A stretch of 12,376 bases of DNA from Bifidobacteriaceae bacterium NR021 (GTDB lineage Bacteria > Actinomycetota > Actinomycetes > Actinomycetales > Bifidobacteriaceae): positions 677,917-690,292 of the forward strand of contig NQOP01000001.1 of NCBI GenBank assembly GCA_003585845.1, read 5' to 3'. Below are positions 1 to 8,062 of this stretch, piece after piece; the first letter of the stretch is position 1; every line of letters starts with the position of its first letter. The notes below the pieces were generated by a model. It had not been told where the DNA came from. It ran no database searches and worked only from the letters and a program-made list of their open reading frames with translations. Both the position numbers and the translations under genes were made by a program.

Positions 1-608
1 GAAATATAAGATTCAACGATTGCTGCGTCTCCGCCCCAATCGTACTGCCATACGTGATTCAAAATCTGGCTTTTTGACAGAACTCGACCTTCATTGTCCA
101 TAAGATAATGAAGTAGTTTGTATTCAGTTGGGCTAAGTTCGATTGGCACGCCGCATCGAGTTACGTCATGAGAATCTTCGTTAATCTCAAGATCTGCAAC
201 TTTTATAATATGAGTTTCTTCATCAGGTTCTTGTGTTCTGCGAAGAATTGCTCGTATTCTTGCCACTACTTCTTCCAAGCTGAATGGCTTTGTAACGTAG
301 TCATCTCCACCAACGGTTAGACCCATAATTTTATCTTGTGTATCGTCTCTTGCAGTTAGGAACAATACAGGAACTTTAATTCCATTTTGACGAATACGCC
401 TCGTAACAGTAAAACCATCAATATCTGGGAGCATAACATCCATAACGATAAGATTTGGATTTACTCGTTCAATTACTTCAACAGCTTCTGAGCCGGATGC
501 AGCAGTTTCTACTTCAAACCCAGCAAAATGCAAAGAGGCTACCAAAAGTTCACGGATTGATGGCTCGTCATCGACCACAACAATAGATGCTTCAACGTTC
601 TTACTCAT
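1..608 (-). CDS. OmpR/PhoB-family response regulator, C-terminus cut by window edge
   Basis: DNA-binding response regulator of a two-component system. It begins at ATG 608 and stays open to base 1, giving 202 codons; a full protein of this family is about 230-245 aa, so the last part of the winged helix is missing. The receiver domain (about residues 8-120) has the acidic pair D13-D14, phospho-acceptor D57 in the VMDVMLPDIDG block, T85 and K107 in the KPF motif, all intact. The OmpR-type winged-helix part starts near residue 140 and shows the typical LSPTEYKLLHYL and GRVLSKSQILDHVW segments. The N-terminal block (VVVDDEPSIRELL, then ASLHFAGFEV) resembles actinobacterial TrcR/MprA-type regulators, but I cannot assign an orthologue. 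A sensor kinase would be expected beyond the left edge. The gene follows the TPM-domain gene on the same strand after a 75-base gap, and no strong SD is visible. Confidence 0.93.
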   Translation of the reverse strand, partial: MSKNVEASIVVVDDEPSIRELLVASLHFAGFEVETAASGSEAVEVIERVNPNLIVMDVMLPDIDGFTVTRRIRQNGIKVPVLFLTARDDTQDKIMGLTVGGDDYVTKPFSLEEVVARIRAILRRTQEPDEETHIIKVADLEINEDSHDVTRCGVPIELSPTEYKLLHYLMDNEGRVLSKSQILNHVWQYDWGGDAAIVESYI

Positions 609-683
609 ATTGATTAGCATCACTTATCAAGCTGAATGTTTCCTGAATAATTGCTGAAAATAAAACAAGTTATAGGATATTTT

Positions 684-1448
684 TTATCTGTGACGAGCGT
701 GCCTTCTGCGAGCTTTTCTAACACCAGCAAGTATTTGACGTTGTATACGATTCTTTCTAAACAGAGCAATTGCAACTATCGAGAATAATGCTAACAAGAT
801 TACTAGCATAATAATTGTAGAAATAAGACTTGCAGAGGAAGTTGTTGACGTACGTTTTGCGCGCATTATTTGTTTCATCATCATTAATGCAGATTGATCC
901 CAATGCGTTCCAGTTGTGCTCACTAAAGGCTTATAAGCTGCATCGGATAACGAGTCTACAGTATTTTTATTTTTGAGCCATTCATCAGAATTAGGCGAAA
1001 CAGCTACAACTAATCTTCCATCATGAGTTGCTACTGCAAGCAGCACAGTATTTTTAGCTGGAAGCGTACTAATTAACAAATCACTAGCCCATTTTGATGG
1101 ATCTTTTGTATTTCCAAAAGTAGACAAATATAAGAGTCTAACATTTACTCCTGTACGCTTTTTTGTTGTATTAATCATGTCAGCAACTTTACTGACAGAA
1201 TCCCCAAGCAAATTTTCTGTGTCTGTTATTGAGTCTGTTGCAACTATTCCAGAATTTTGCTCATTACTTTCAGCATATGCATTAATTGTATTTGCTTTAT
1301 TTAAAGGTGAAAATATGAGCGAATCTATTGGAAGAGTTGGAAGAATAAAAGAAAAACTAAATAAAAATGCCATTAATAAAAGCAATACGCGTTTAGCTAA
1401 AAATAGTTTTGAGTGAGAATGCTGGTAGTTAAAATTTGCAATACGCAT
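684..1448 (-). CDS. TPM-domain membrane protein
   Basis: Predicted envelope protein with an N-terminal hydrophobic signal/anchor (about residues 19-38), a TPM-type extracytoplasmic domain (about 65-195), a second TM helix (about 209-230) and a strongly basic cytoplasmic tail of 24 residues (R/K/H-rich, ending RRRHARHR). The TPM region shows the family pattern: a helix around LGDSVSKVADMI, a strand TGVNVRLLYLST, then NTVLLAVATHDGRLVVAVS. TPM domains (YgcG/TPM_phosphatase group) are often found in membrane proteins of poorly known role, and phosphatase activity is reported for some plant members. The frame is open up to a TTG at 1589, with another ATG at 1529. I prefer ATG 1448 (254 aa) because it puts the hydrophobic segment near the N-terminus. 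None of the three starts has a clear SD, so the start is uncertain. The gene is divergent from the WXG100 gene and lies upstream of the response regulator. Confidence 0.8.
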   Translation of the reverse strand: MRIANFNYQHSHSKLFLAKRVLLLLMAFLFSFSFILPTLPIDSLIFSPLNKANTINAYAESNEQNSGIVATDSITDTENLLGDSVSKVADMINTTKKRTGVNVRLLYLSTFGNTKDPSKWASDLLISTLPAKNTVLLAVATHDGRLVVAVSPNSDEWLKNKNTVDSLSDAAYKPLVSTTGTHWDQSALMMMKQIMRAKRTSTTSSASLISTIIMLVILLALFSIVAIALFRKNRIQRQILAGVRKARRRHARHR

Positions 1449-1458
1449 GCAAGCTAAG

Positions 1459-1473
1459 CTTTTAACCACATTG
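1459..1473. repeat. 15-base repeat, copy 1 (CTTTTAACCACATTG)
   Basis: The string CTTTTAACCACATTG occurs here and again at 10947-10961, identical and in the same orientation. Both copies are preceded by AAGCTAAGC (1451-1459 directly abutting; 10921-10929 with a gap). This copy lies 11 bases upstream of the preferred TPM start and about 170 bases upstream of the WXG100 gene. If the TPM gene really starts at 1529 or 1589, this copy is inside coding sequence. Confidence 0.5.
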
Positions 1474-1573
1474 GTGCATAAATCTTTTTCGTACTTTTTT
1501 GATGGCATATATTCATAATAGCGTGACATCACACAAGTAAAAGTAGCATTATAAAAATCTTTGCTTAATTTAT

Positions 1574-1602
1574 TTGGAATGTTTCGCAAAATAATCTATA
1601 AA
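1574..1602 (+). promoter_or_regulatory. Sigma70-type promoter of the WXG100 gene
   Basis: TTGGAA (1574-1579) and TATAAA (1597-1602) are separated by 17 bases, which is ideal spacing for a housekeeping promoter. The predicted transcript starts near 1609, giving a leader of about 30 bases that contains the SD GGAGGTGA at 1630-1637. Confidence 0.6.
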
Positions 1603-1604
1603 AA

Positions 1605-1620
1605 GCGTTTATTTAGACGC
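1605..1620. other. Small hairpin at the 5' end of the WXG100 leader
   Basis: GCGTTTATTTAGACGC can fold into a six-pair stem (one G-U) with a four-base loop, between the predicted promoter and the SD. On the minus strand the same stem is followed by TTTTTAT, so it could instead stop antisense transcription toward the TPM gene. Its function is unknown. Confidence 0.35.
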
Positions 1621-1640
1621 AAAACAAATGGAGGTGAAAT

Positions 1641-1934
1641 ATGGCACAATTTCGAGTTGATTCAGAGCAAATTCAGCAGGCTGCGGCAGCCGTTGGAACC
1701 TCGGTTAGTGCAATTAGAGGTGCAGTCAACGGGATGTATGCCAATTTACAGCAATTGCAGAGCGTGTGGACTGGATCGGCGGCTACACAATTTGCGTCGA
1801 CCGCTCAGCAATGGCGAGCGGCGCAACAACAAATGGAACAATCACTAGAAGCAATTCAACAAGCTATGCAACATGCGTCAGGAGTGTATCTTGATGCTGA
1901 AACTCAAGCTGCTTCGCTATTTGGAATGGGCTGA
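1641..1934 (+). CDS. WXG100-family (ESAT-6-like) protein
   Basis: This 97-aa protein has the size and shape of a WXG100 family member: two long helices joined by a turn with W43-T44-G45, followed by the conserved A-A-x-x-F (A47, A48, F51). Near the C-terminus, Y83-L-D-A-E87 fits the YxxxD/E motif that general knowledge links to type VII (ESX) secretion. Such proteins form helical-hairpin dimers and are exported without a signal peptide, or act as partners of larger substrates. The protein is rich in Ala and Gln and has no TM segment or signal peptide. The start is secure: GGAGGTGA ends three bases before ATG 1641. The gene is monocistronic, with its own promoter upstream and a hairpin at 1948-1992 downstream. 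No EccC-type ATPase or other secretion component lies in the window, so export here is inferred from the family. Confidence 0.93.
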   Translation: MAQFRVDSEQIQQAAAAVGTSVSAIRGAVNGMYANLQQLQSVWTGSAATQFASTAQQWRAAQQQMEQSLEAIQQAMQHASGVYLDAETQAASLFGMG

Positions 1935-1947
1935 TTAATATGAGAAA

Positions 1948-1992
1948 AAGTAAATGGCGACACGCTTTATTTGAGCATGCCGCCATTTACTT
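1948..1992. terminator. Bidirectional terminator between WXG100 and groEL
   Basis: A perfect 12-base inverted repeat, AAGTAAATGGCG (1948-1959) and CGCCATTTACTT (1981-1992), encloses a 21-base loop. It sits between two convergent genes. On the minus strand the stem runs directly into CTTTTTCTC, a good T-tract for ending groEL transcription. On the plus strand the downstream sequence is T-rich but less regular. The long loop is the unusual point. Confidence 0.7.
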
Positions 1993-2035
1993 AAACTATT
2001 TAGTTTTAGATTTTTAAGCTACTTTTATTTTTTAT

Positions 2036-3718
<1,683 letters not shown>

Positions 3719-3728
3719 TCAGCTGCTT

Positions 3729-3756
3729 ATTATCACTCTCAAGGCTTGAGTGCTAA
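3729..3756 (-). promoter_or_regulatory. groEL promoter overlapping the proximal CIRCE
   Basis: Read on the minus strand, TTAGCA (3756-3751) and GATAAT (3734-3729) are separated by 16 bases. The -10 matches TATAAT at five of six positions. The transcript would begin near 3722, about 60 bases before the start codon. The promoter coincides almost exactly with a CIRCE element, so bound HrcA would block RNA polymerase directly. Confidence 0.55.
3730..3756. promoter_or_regulatory. CIRCE operator 1 (HrcA site), groEL-proximal
   Basis: TTATCACTC, nine bases, then GAGTGCTAA. This matches the CIRCE consensus TTAGCACTC-N9-GAGTGCTAA with one mismatch in the left arm and correct spacing. CIRCE is the binding site of the heat-shock repressor HrcA. 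Confidence 0.85.
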
Positions 3757-3764
3757 TTTGAAGA

Positions 3765-3791
3765 TTAGCACTCTATGTACCCGAGTGCCAA
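3765..3791. promoter_or_regulatory. CIRCE operator 2 (HrcA site), distal
   Basis: TTAGCACTC, nine bases, then GAGTGCCAA, a CIRCE element with one mismatch in the right arm. It lies eight bases beyond operator 1, so the centres are 35 bases apart (a little over three helical turns). Its right arm, read on the minus strand as TTGGCA, could also act as a -35 box. Confidence 0.87.
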
Positions 3792-3810
3792 CTTTTTTGG
3801 CGTTTATACA

Positions 3811-3842
3811 CAAAAACCGGTTAGAAATAATTCTAACCGGTT
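3811..3842 (-). terminator. Rho-independent terminator of the LytR_C-domain gene
   Basis: A 12-base perfect inverted repeat, AACCGGTTAGAA (3815-3826) and TTCTAACCGGTT (3831-3842), has a four-base loop. On the minus strand it is followed by a TTTTTG tract. It begins 19 bases after the stop of the LytR_C gene and separates that gene from groEL. On the plus strand it is followed by ATTTTTAT, so it may work in both directions. Confidence 0.85.
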
Positions 3843-3860
3843 ATTTTTATGCGAAAAATA

Positions 3861-4535
3861 TTACTTGCAAAGCACAACTACAATCGGAGAAACGATTTCT
3901 TTTTCGTTTTCGACAGCGCTAATACCTAAAGTATTTGCAATATCTTCAGCTGCAGCTTTTTGGGAATCGTCTTTATACCAAACAACAGATTCGCTTGGGA
4001 CTTTACCGGTTGGATTTCCAGCTGTCACATTTGCGTATCCTGCTTGCTTTAACTTATCTGCTCCAGCAGCAGCATGACCGCTTATCTTTGTTGCGTTAAG
4101 AACTTTCACAGCAACTGATTTGTCTAGCGAAGTTTGTGCTTTAGAATCATTTGCTGAATTATCTTTAGAGTCATCAGCATCTTTTTTATCTGGTTTATTT
4201 TCTTTAGATTTATTATCGTCGTCGTCATCATCTTCGTCTTCAGAAGATTTATCTTCGTCACTTTTAGCAGACTTTTTGTTTTCAGAAGTCTTAGTAGGAG
4301 ATGCTGATTGAGATGATTGTTGCTGATGGTTCCAAGGCAACGGAAGATGCGAGATTTCTCCAGAAGCAATGGCCCAAACCAAAACGCCAACTACCGCTGC
4401 AACAATTAATGTAACAAAATAAGGAAGTATTACGGCATACCACGCAGGATTTCCACGATGAACTCCAACTGGTCCCTCTGGTGGCTCATCAAAAGCATCA
4501 GGCGTATACGACACGTTCTGATTATCTCGCGCCAT
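3861..4535 (-). CDS. Membrane-anchored LytR_C-domain protein
   Basis: A 224-aa single-pass envelope protein. The cytoplasmic N-terminus (1-32) is followed by one TM helix (about 33-56), a long charged, disordered linker (about 70-138) with a run of six Asp at 102-107 and many K/D/E/S residues, and a C-terminal LytR_C-type domain (about 140-224). The last shows VKVLNATKISGHAAAGADKL, then GYANVTAG, then VVWYKDDSQKAAAEDIANTL. LytR_C domains occur at the end of LytR-CpsA-Psr proteins and in stand-alone actinobacterial proteins, and are thought to work at the cell wall; this one has no LCP catalytic domain. The start is secure, with AAGGAG 7 bases upstream of ATG 4535. It is divergent from ung, and a terminator separates it from groEL. 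Confidence 0.87.
   Translation of the reverse strand: MARDNQNVSYTPDAFDEPPEGPVGVHRGNPAWYAVILPYFVTLIVAAVVGVLVWAIASGEISHLPLPWNHQQQSSQSASPTKTSENKKSAKSDEDKSSEDEDDDDDDNKSKENKPDKKDADDSKDNSANDSKAQTSLDKSVAVKVLNATKISGHAAAGADKLKQAGYANVTAGNPTGKVPSESVVWYKDDSQKAAAEDIANTLGISAVENEKEIVSPIVVVLCK
4215..4241 (-). repeat. Trinucleotide tract coding for an Asp/Glu run
   Basis: Nine consecutive GAY/GAR codons (read on the plus strand as ATC/GTC/TTC) encode three mixed D/E residues and then six Asp in the linker of the LytR_C protein. It is imperfect, but the triplet repetition could allow in-frame length changes between strains. Confidence 0.6.
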
Positions 4536-4635
4536 AATTACACTCCTTATAAAAAATCATTTAAACAATAATGAATCTATACTATCTAATGCTTGGCACA
4601 AAGCACAAATTTAGAAAATTTGATTGATTCCCCTT

Positions 4636-4641
4636 TATACT
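4636..4641 (+). promoter_or_regulatory. Possible -10 box for ung
   Basis: TATACT lies 23 bases upstream of ATG 4665. No convincing -35 box is found at 16-18 bases spacing, so this is only a candidate. If real, it supports translation from 4665 and not from the upstream TTG. Confidence 0.25.
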
Positions 4642-4664
4642 ATGCCTTGACATACAGTAGCAAT

Positions 4665-5381
4665 ATGAATCCTCAAAATATTAAACCTTTAGATGAACTA
4701 ATGGATCCTGATTGGGCTGAAGCATTAAAGCCAGTTGAGCCGCAAATACGCGCAATGGGAGTGTTTTTGAGAGAACAAATAGAAAGCGGACACCATATTC
4801 TTCCTGCTAGTCACAACATTTTGCGTGCTTTTTCTATTCCGCTAAAAAGCATTAAAGTTTTAATTGTTGGCCAGGACCCATATCCAACGCCTGGTCATCC
4901 AGTGGGCTTAAGTTTTTGCACAGCTGCAAAAGTGCGCCCACTTCCAAAAAGTCTCATAAATATTTATAAAGAATTAGTAAACGATTTAGGCGTAGAAACT
5001 CCAAAGAGTGGAGATCTGACACCCTGGACCAAGCAAGGTGTAATGCTTCTTAACAGATGTTTAACTGTTGAGGCTGGCAAAGCAAATAGTCATCAAGGAA
5101 AAGGTTGGGAGCCTGTAACCGATGCAGCTATTCGAGCATTAAACAATAGAACTGATTGCAATGGTAATCCGTTGCCGCTTGTAGCTATTTTATGGGGACG
5201 TAATGCGCAAAGTTTGGCTCCTTTGCTAACGAATGCAACTCTTATTACTTCAGCGCACCCAAGCCCTCTTTCTGCAATGCGAGGATTTTTTGGATCACAT
5301 CCATTTTCAAGGGCTAACCAAGCCTTAGTTAATATGGGAGTTTCTCCAATTAATTGGTCCCTAGATTCTCAAGAAATTTAA
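4665..5381 (+). CDS. ung: Uracil-DNA glycosylase (family 1)
   Basis: Removes uracil from DNA as the first step of base-excision repair. At 238 aa from ATG 4665 the length is normal for the family. The family-1 signature [21 protein letters not shown] is present with catalytic Asp at residue 71 (GQDPY). The second active-site loop [14 protein letters not shown] carries the catalytic His at 198. The frame is open back to a TTG at 4593, which would add 24 residues ([10 protein letters not shown]…). I prefer 4665 because the conserved region [17 protein letters not shown] begins there and because TTG starts are rarer, but neither start has a clear SD. The gene is transcribed away from the LytR_C gene and stops 81 bases before the MoxR operon. 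Confidence 0.95.
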   Translation: MNPQNIKPLDELMDPDWAEALKPVEPQIRAMGVFLREQIESGHHILPASHNILRAFSIPLKSIKVLIVGQDPYPTPGHPVGLSFCTAAKVRPLPKSLINIYKELVNDLGVETPKSGDLTPWTKQGVMLLNRCLTVEAGKANSHQGKGWEPVTDAAIRALNNRTDCNGNPLPLVAILWGRNAQSLAPLLTNATLITSAHPSPLSAMRGFFGSHPFSRANQALVNMGVSPINWSLDSQEI

Positions 5382-5411
5382 TTGTCTTAAATATTGCAAA
5401 TTATCTTATAA
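5382..5411 (+). promoter_or_regulatory. Possible promoter of the MoxR/VWA operon
   Basis: TTGTCT (5382-5387) and TTATAA (5406-5411) are separated by 18 bases, just after the ung stop. A transcript starting near 5419 would have a leader of about 44 bases. The region is very AT-rich, so chance matches are easy. Confidence 0.35.
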
Positions 5412-5462
5412 AGACAATAAAAATGCCATTTTTGAACATGTCAGTACTGCATATCGGTTAAA

Positions 5463-6596
5463 ATGTCTCTTATGGCATTATTCCCACCGCAACCACAGAA
5501 GAAACCGTTAACCGATAAAACTTCAATTGCTTCTAAGCTTGGCATTGGATCAGCTGTACCTCAACCGTCTGCTGTTTCTAATGCAAGTGCGCAAGTTAAT
5601 GCAGTTATTTCAAGTGATGACATACGTCGTTGTCAGCAAATTGCAAATATTTTGCGCGCGCGTTTTGCACAAACTTTAGTCGGTCAAGACGCTTTACGAG
5701 AGTCTCTTATTCTTACTCTTATTGCAGGCGGACACATTCTTATTGAATCAGTACCAGGTCTCGCAAAAACTACTGCTGCTCAAACTCTTGCAACAGCTAT
5801 GTCAGGTAGTTTCCGTCGTGTGCAGTGTACTCCTGATTTAATGCCAGCAGATTTAGTTGGTACTCAAGTTTTTGATTTTGCTTCCCAACGTTTTACTACG
5901 CAAATTGGTCCTATCCATGCAAATGTTATTTTGTTGGATGAGATTAATCGCTCAAATGCAAAAACTCAATCTGCAATGCTTGAAGCTATGGCAGAAGGAG
6001 CAACAACTATTGGAGGCGAAAGAATTCCTCTGCCTCAACCATTTATGGTTATTGCTACGCAAAATCCAATTGAAGAAGAAGGAACATTTAATCTTCCAGA
6101 AGCACAAATGGATCGTTTTATGGTAAAAGCAGTTATGACTTACCCTAATACTGACGAGGAAGTTCGTATGCTGCAATTACTTACTCAACGCGGATCGGAT
6201 GTCGTTGATCCTTCAAAGCTAAATACTCAACGCATAAGTTTGCAAGATGTTGTTTTTATGCGTACTGCAGCGCGTCGCATACACGTTTCTGAAGCAGTTA
6301 TGAAATATGTAGTTGATCTTGTTGCAACTTCTCGCGGTGAAGGTACGCATCCACTTCCTACAATTAATTCATTGGTTCGTATGGGAGCTAGCCCGCGTGC
6401 ATCAATTGCACTTATTCGTATTGCTCAAGCTCACGCTTTACTTTCTGGACGCGATTATGTGATACCTGAAGATATTAAATTGTTTGCGCATGAAGTGTTA
6501 AGGCATCGCATACTTTTAACTTTTGAAGCTTTAGCTGATTCTATTACTACAGATCAAGTAATTGATGCATTAGTTAAGACGGTTCCTGTGCCATGA
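5463..6596 (+). CDS. MoxR-family AAA+ ATPase
   Basis: A 377-aa ATPase of the MoxR branch of AAA+ proteins, thought to act as chaperones that mature or activate VWA-domain proteins. A Ser/Ala/Gln-rich, probably disordered N-terminal extension (about 1-50) precedes the core. The Walker A region is SVPGLAKTT (96-104, K102); most MoxR proteins have Gly where this has S96. Walker B is VILLDEIN (155-162), sensor 1 is ATQN (198-201), and the typical PIEEEGTFNLPEAQMDRF segment follows. The C-terminal lid domain runs to the end (…IPEDIKLFAHEVLRHRI). It is the first gene of a six-gene operon, and its stop overlaps the next start by four bases (ATGA). No clear SD precedes ATG 5463; ATG 5472 is an alternative with no better signal. 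Confidence 0.95.
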   Translation: MSLMALFPPQPQKKPLTDKTSIASKLGIGSAVPQPSAVSNASAQVNAVISSDDIRRCQQIANILRARFAQTLVGQDALRESLILTLIAGGHILIESVPGLAKTTAAQTLATAMSGSFRRVQCTPDLMPADLVGTQVFDFASQRFTTQIGPIHANVILLDEINRSNAKTQSAMLEAMAEGATTIGGERIPLPQPFMVIATQNPIEEEGTFNLPEAQMDRFMVKAVMTYPNTDEEVRMLQLLTQRGSDVVDPSKLNTQRISLQDVVFMRTAARRIHVSEAVMKYVVDLVATSRGEGTHPLPTINSLVRMGASPRASIALIRIAQAHALLSGRDYVIPEDIKLFAHEVLRHRILLTFEALADSITTDQVIDALVKTVPVP

Positions 6597-7534
6597 TGCG
6601 TACGAAGCGGTTAGTATTATCTGAACCTGCTAAAGCCGTGCGTCGCAAAATTGAGCTTTTGGATCAACGAATTGATTTGCCTATTGCGCGTAAAGCTTTA
6701 GGCTTATTAGAAGGAGACCATCCTTCGCACAGACGCTTTGGCACAGGTGATGTTATTGACATACATGCATGGCAGCCAGGAGATGAAGCTCGTATGATGA
6801 ACTGGTCTGCGAGCGCTCGAACTGGACAGCCTATGGTGTCTTCTAGAGAGCGTACTTCGTCTTCTCATACTTGGATTGCTTTAGATACAAGCATAAATAT
6901 GAATGGAGCTTGTGTTTCTGGAGAATCTCTGTATGAAGTTGCGTCTAATTCTGCATGCTTTTTTGCGTCTTTGAGTTTAAAACGTCATGATGCTGTTTCG
7001 TTGTTATGTGCAGATGGAAAAAATGTTATCAATGTTCATGCTGCTAGCAATTTTTCTGATTTTGAGCGAAATCTAGATTATACGTTGCTTAATACTCGTA
7101 AAAATACCAGAGATATTGATGCGTTGCTTACTTCGCTACTAAAAAACATTGACAATAATGGTCTGGTAGTTTTAATAACTGATGAGTATGCATTACAAGC
7201 TCATAACGCTGAATCTTTGCGCAAAATTACGCAAAACCATAAGCTTGTTGTTATTGTTATTTCTCCTATTAATCCTTTTGATTCTGCAATTGATTTGCAA
7301 ATATTTGATGGAATTACTTTACGTAAAGTACCGGCGTTTTTGAAAAAAGAATCAAATAAAAATGAAGTTGAAGCTCGTAGAAATATTAGAATAAACGCTT
7401 TATACGATATGCTGCTTGGTGTTCAATCTTCAATAATTCATGGTTCTTCAAGTGAAGAAGTTTTCCATATTTCTGCGCAAAAAGTGAGCCGTACAAATTA
7501 TCTTGCTGACTCATTTAGCAAGGAGGTTGAATAG
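6593..7534 (+). CDS. DUF58-domain protein of the MoxR operon
   Basis: A 313-aa protein with the DUF58 core motif W60-QPGDEARMMNW71, which is diagnostic for the family, followed by a VWA-like fold that starts at WIALDTSIN (93-102). The D98-x-S100-x-N102 pattern resembles a metal-ion-dependent adhesion site (MIDAS), but with Asn at the last position. No TM helix is visible, so the protein is probably cytoplasmic, unlike DUF58 members that have N-terminal membrane helices. DUF58 genes commonly follow moxR, as here. Translation is probably coupled, since ATG 6593 overlaps the MoxR stop in ATGA; ATG 6596 immediately after is an alternative. The function is unknown; it may be an adaptor or client of the ATPase. 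Confidence 0.9.
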   Translation: MMRTKRLVLSEPAKAVRRKIELLDQRIDLPIARKALGLLEGDHPSHRRFGTGDVIDIHAWQPGDEARMMNWSASARTGQPMVSSRERTSSSHTWIALDTSINMNGACVSGESLYEVASNSACFFASLSLKRHDAVSLLCADGKNVINVHAASNFSDFERNLDYTLLNTRKNTRDIDALLTSLLKNIDNNGLVVLITDEYALQAHNAESLRKITQNHKLVVIVISPINPFDSAIDLQIFDGITLRKVPAFLKKESNKNEVEARRNIRINALYDMLLGVQSSIIHGSSSEEVFHISAQKVSRTNYLADSFSKEVE

Positions 7535-8062
7535 ATGAGCCTGGAAGATATTCAAAAGCCTTTACATGATGAAACGCTTTTTTTAATACTACTTTCTGCA
7601 TCGCTTGTTGTTATCTTTATTGCTTTTGCGGTTTTATATTTTTCTTTTAAAAAGCCAAAGAAATTAGCTGAAAGTAGCAATTCTACAGAAGCAGTTCACG
7701 TTCATAATGTAAACAAACAAGCTTGGCGTAAAGATATTGATGAGATTGTTGAGAAATATCATAACAATGAACTTACTAAAGATCAGGCTTGTGCAAAATT
7801 GGCGTCTATTGCTAGATCTTATGTTTCGAAGATAAGTGGTGAGGATATTCAAACTCACACTTTGGGAGAATTGGCTTCTTTGCGTTTGAAATGGCGCAAT
7901 AAAAAAGGTGCTGATATGTTACGCCAAACAATATCTGCTTTGTATCCTCCAGAATTTGCTGATCGCAAAGCAAATGAGCAAGCACGAAATACTACTGTTG
8001 AGCAGGCTGCTGAATGGGTTTTAGTATTGCTTGAGGGCTGGCAAACGAAGGACAAACGTTGA
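7535..8062 (+). CDS. Single-pass membrane protein of the MoxR/VWA operon
   Basis: A 175-aa protein with one TM helix (about residues 14-38) followed by a basic stretch (KKPKK), a flexible region and a helical soluble domain (about 58-175) containing WRKDIDEIVEKYHN, IARSYVSKISG and LYPPEFAD segments. I do not recognise a named family with certainty. It occupies the position that DUF4381-like small membrane proteins hold in many MoxR/VWA operons, and its helical domain could play the same role. The start is clear: AAGGAGG at 7520-7526 is eight bases upstream of ATG 7535, which directly follows the DUF58 stop. The stop TGA shares one base with the next start. Confidence 0.85.
   Translation: MSLEDIQKPLHDETLFLILLSASLVVIFIAFAVLYFSFKKPKKLAESSNSTEAVHVHNVNKQAWRKDIDEIVEKYHNNELTKDQACAKLASIARSYVSKISGEDIQTHTLGELASLRLKWRNKKGADMLRQTISALYPPEFADRKANEQARNTTVEQAAEWVLVLLEGWQTKDKR

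Noticed and set aside
3740..3750. CTCAAG-CTTGAG palindrome as a HAIR (HspR) site
   Set aside because: The HAIR consensus is CTTGAGT-N7-ACTCAAG; here the arms are in the opposite order with one base between them. The palindrome is explained as CIRCE spacer sequence.
5381..5418. Inverted repeat ATTGTCTT / AAGACAAT after ung as a terminator
   Set aside because: The stem is eight mostly AT pairs with a 22-base loop and no T-tract follows on the plus strand. It also overlaps a candidate promoter for the MoxR gene.
5857..6126. 89-aa plus-strand open frame inside the MoxR gene
   Set aside because: It is Leu/Lys-rich out-of-frame translation wholly inside a strongly conserved ATPase gene, without an SD.
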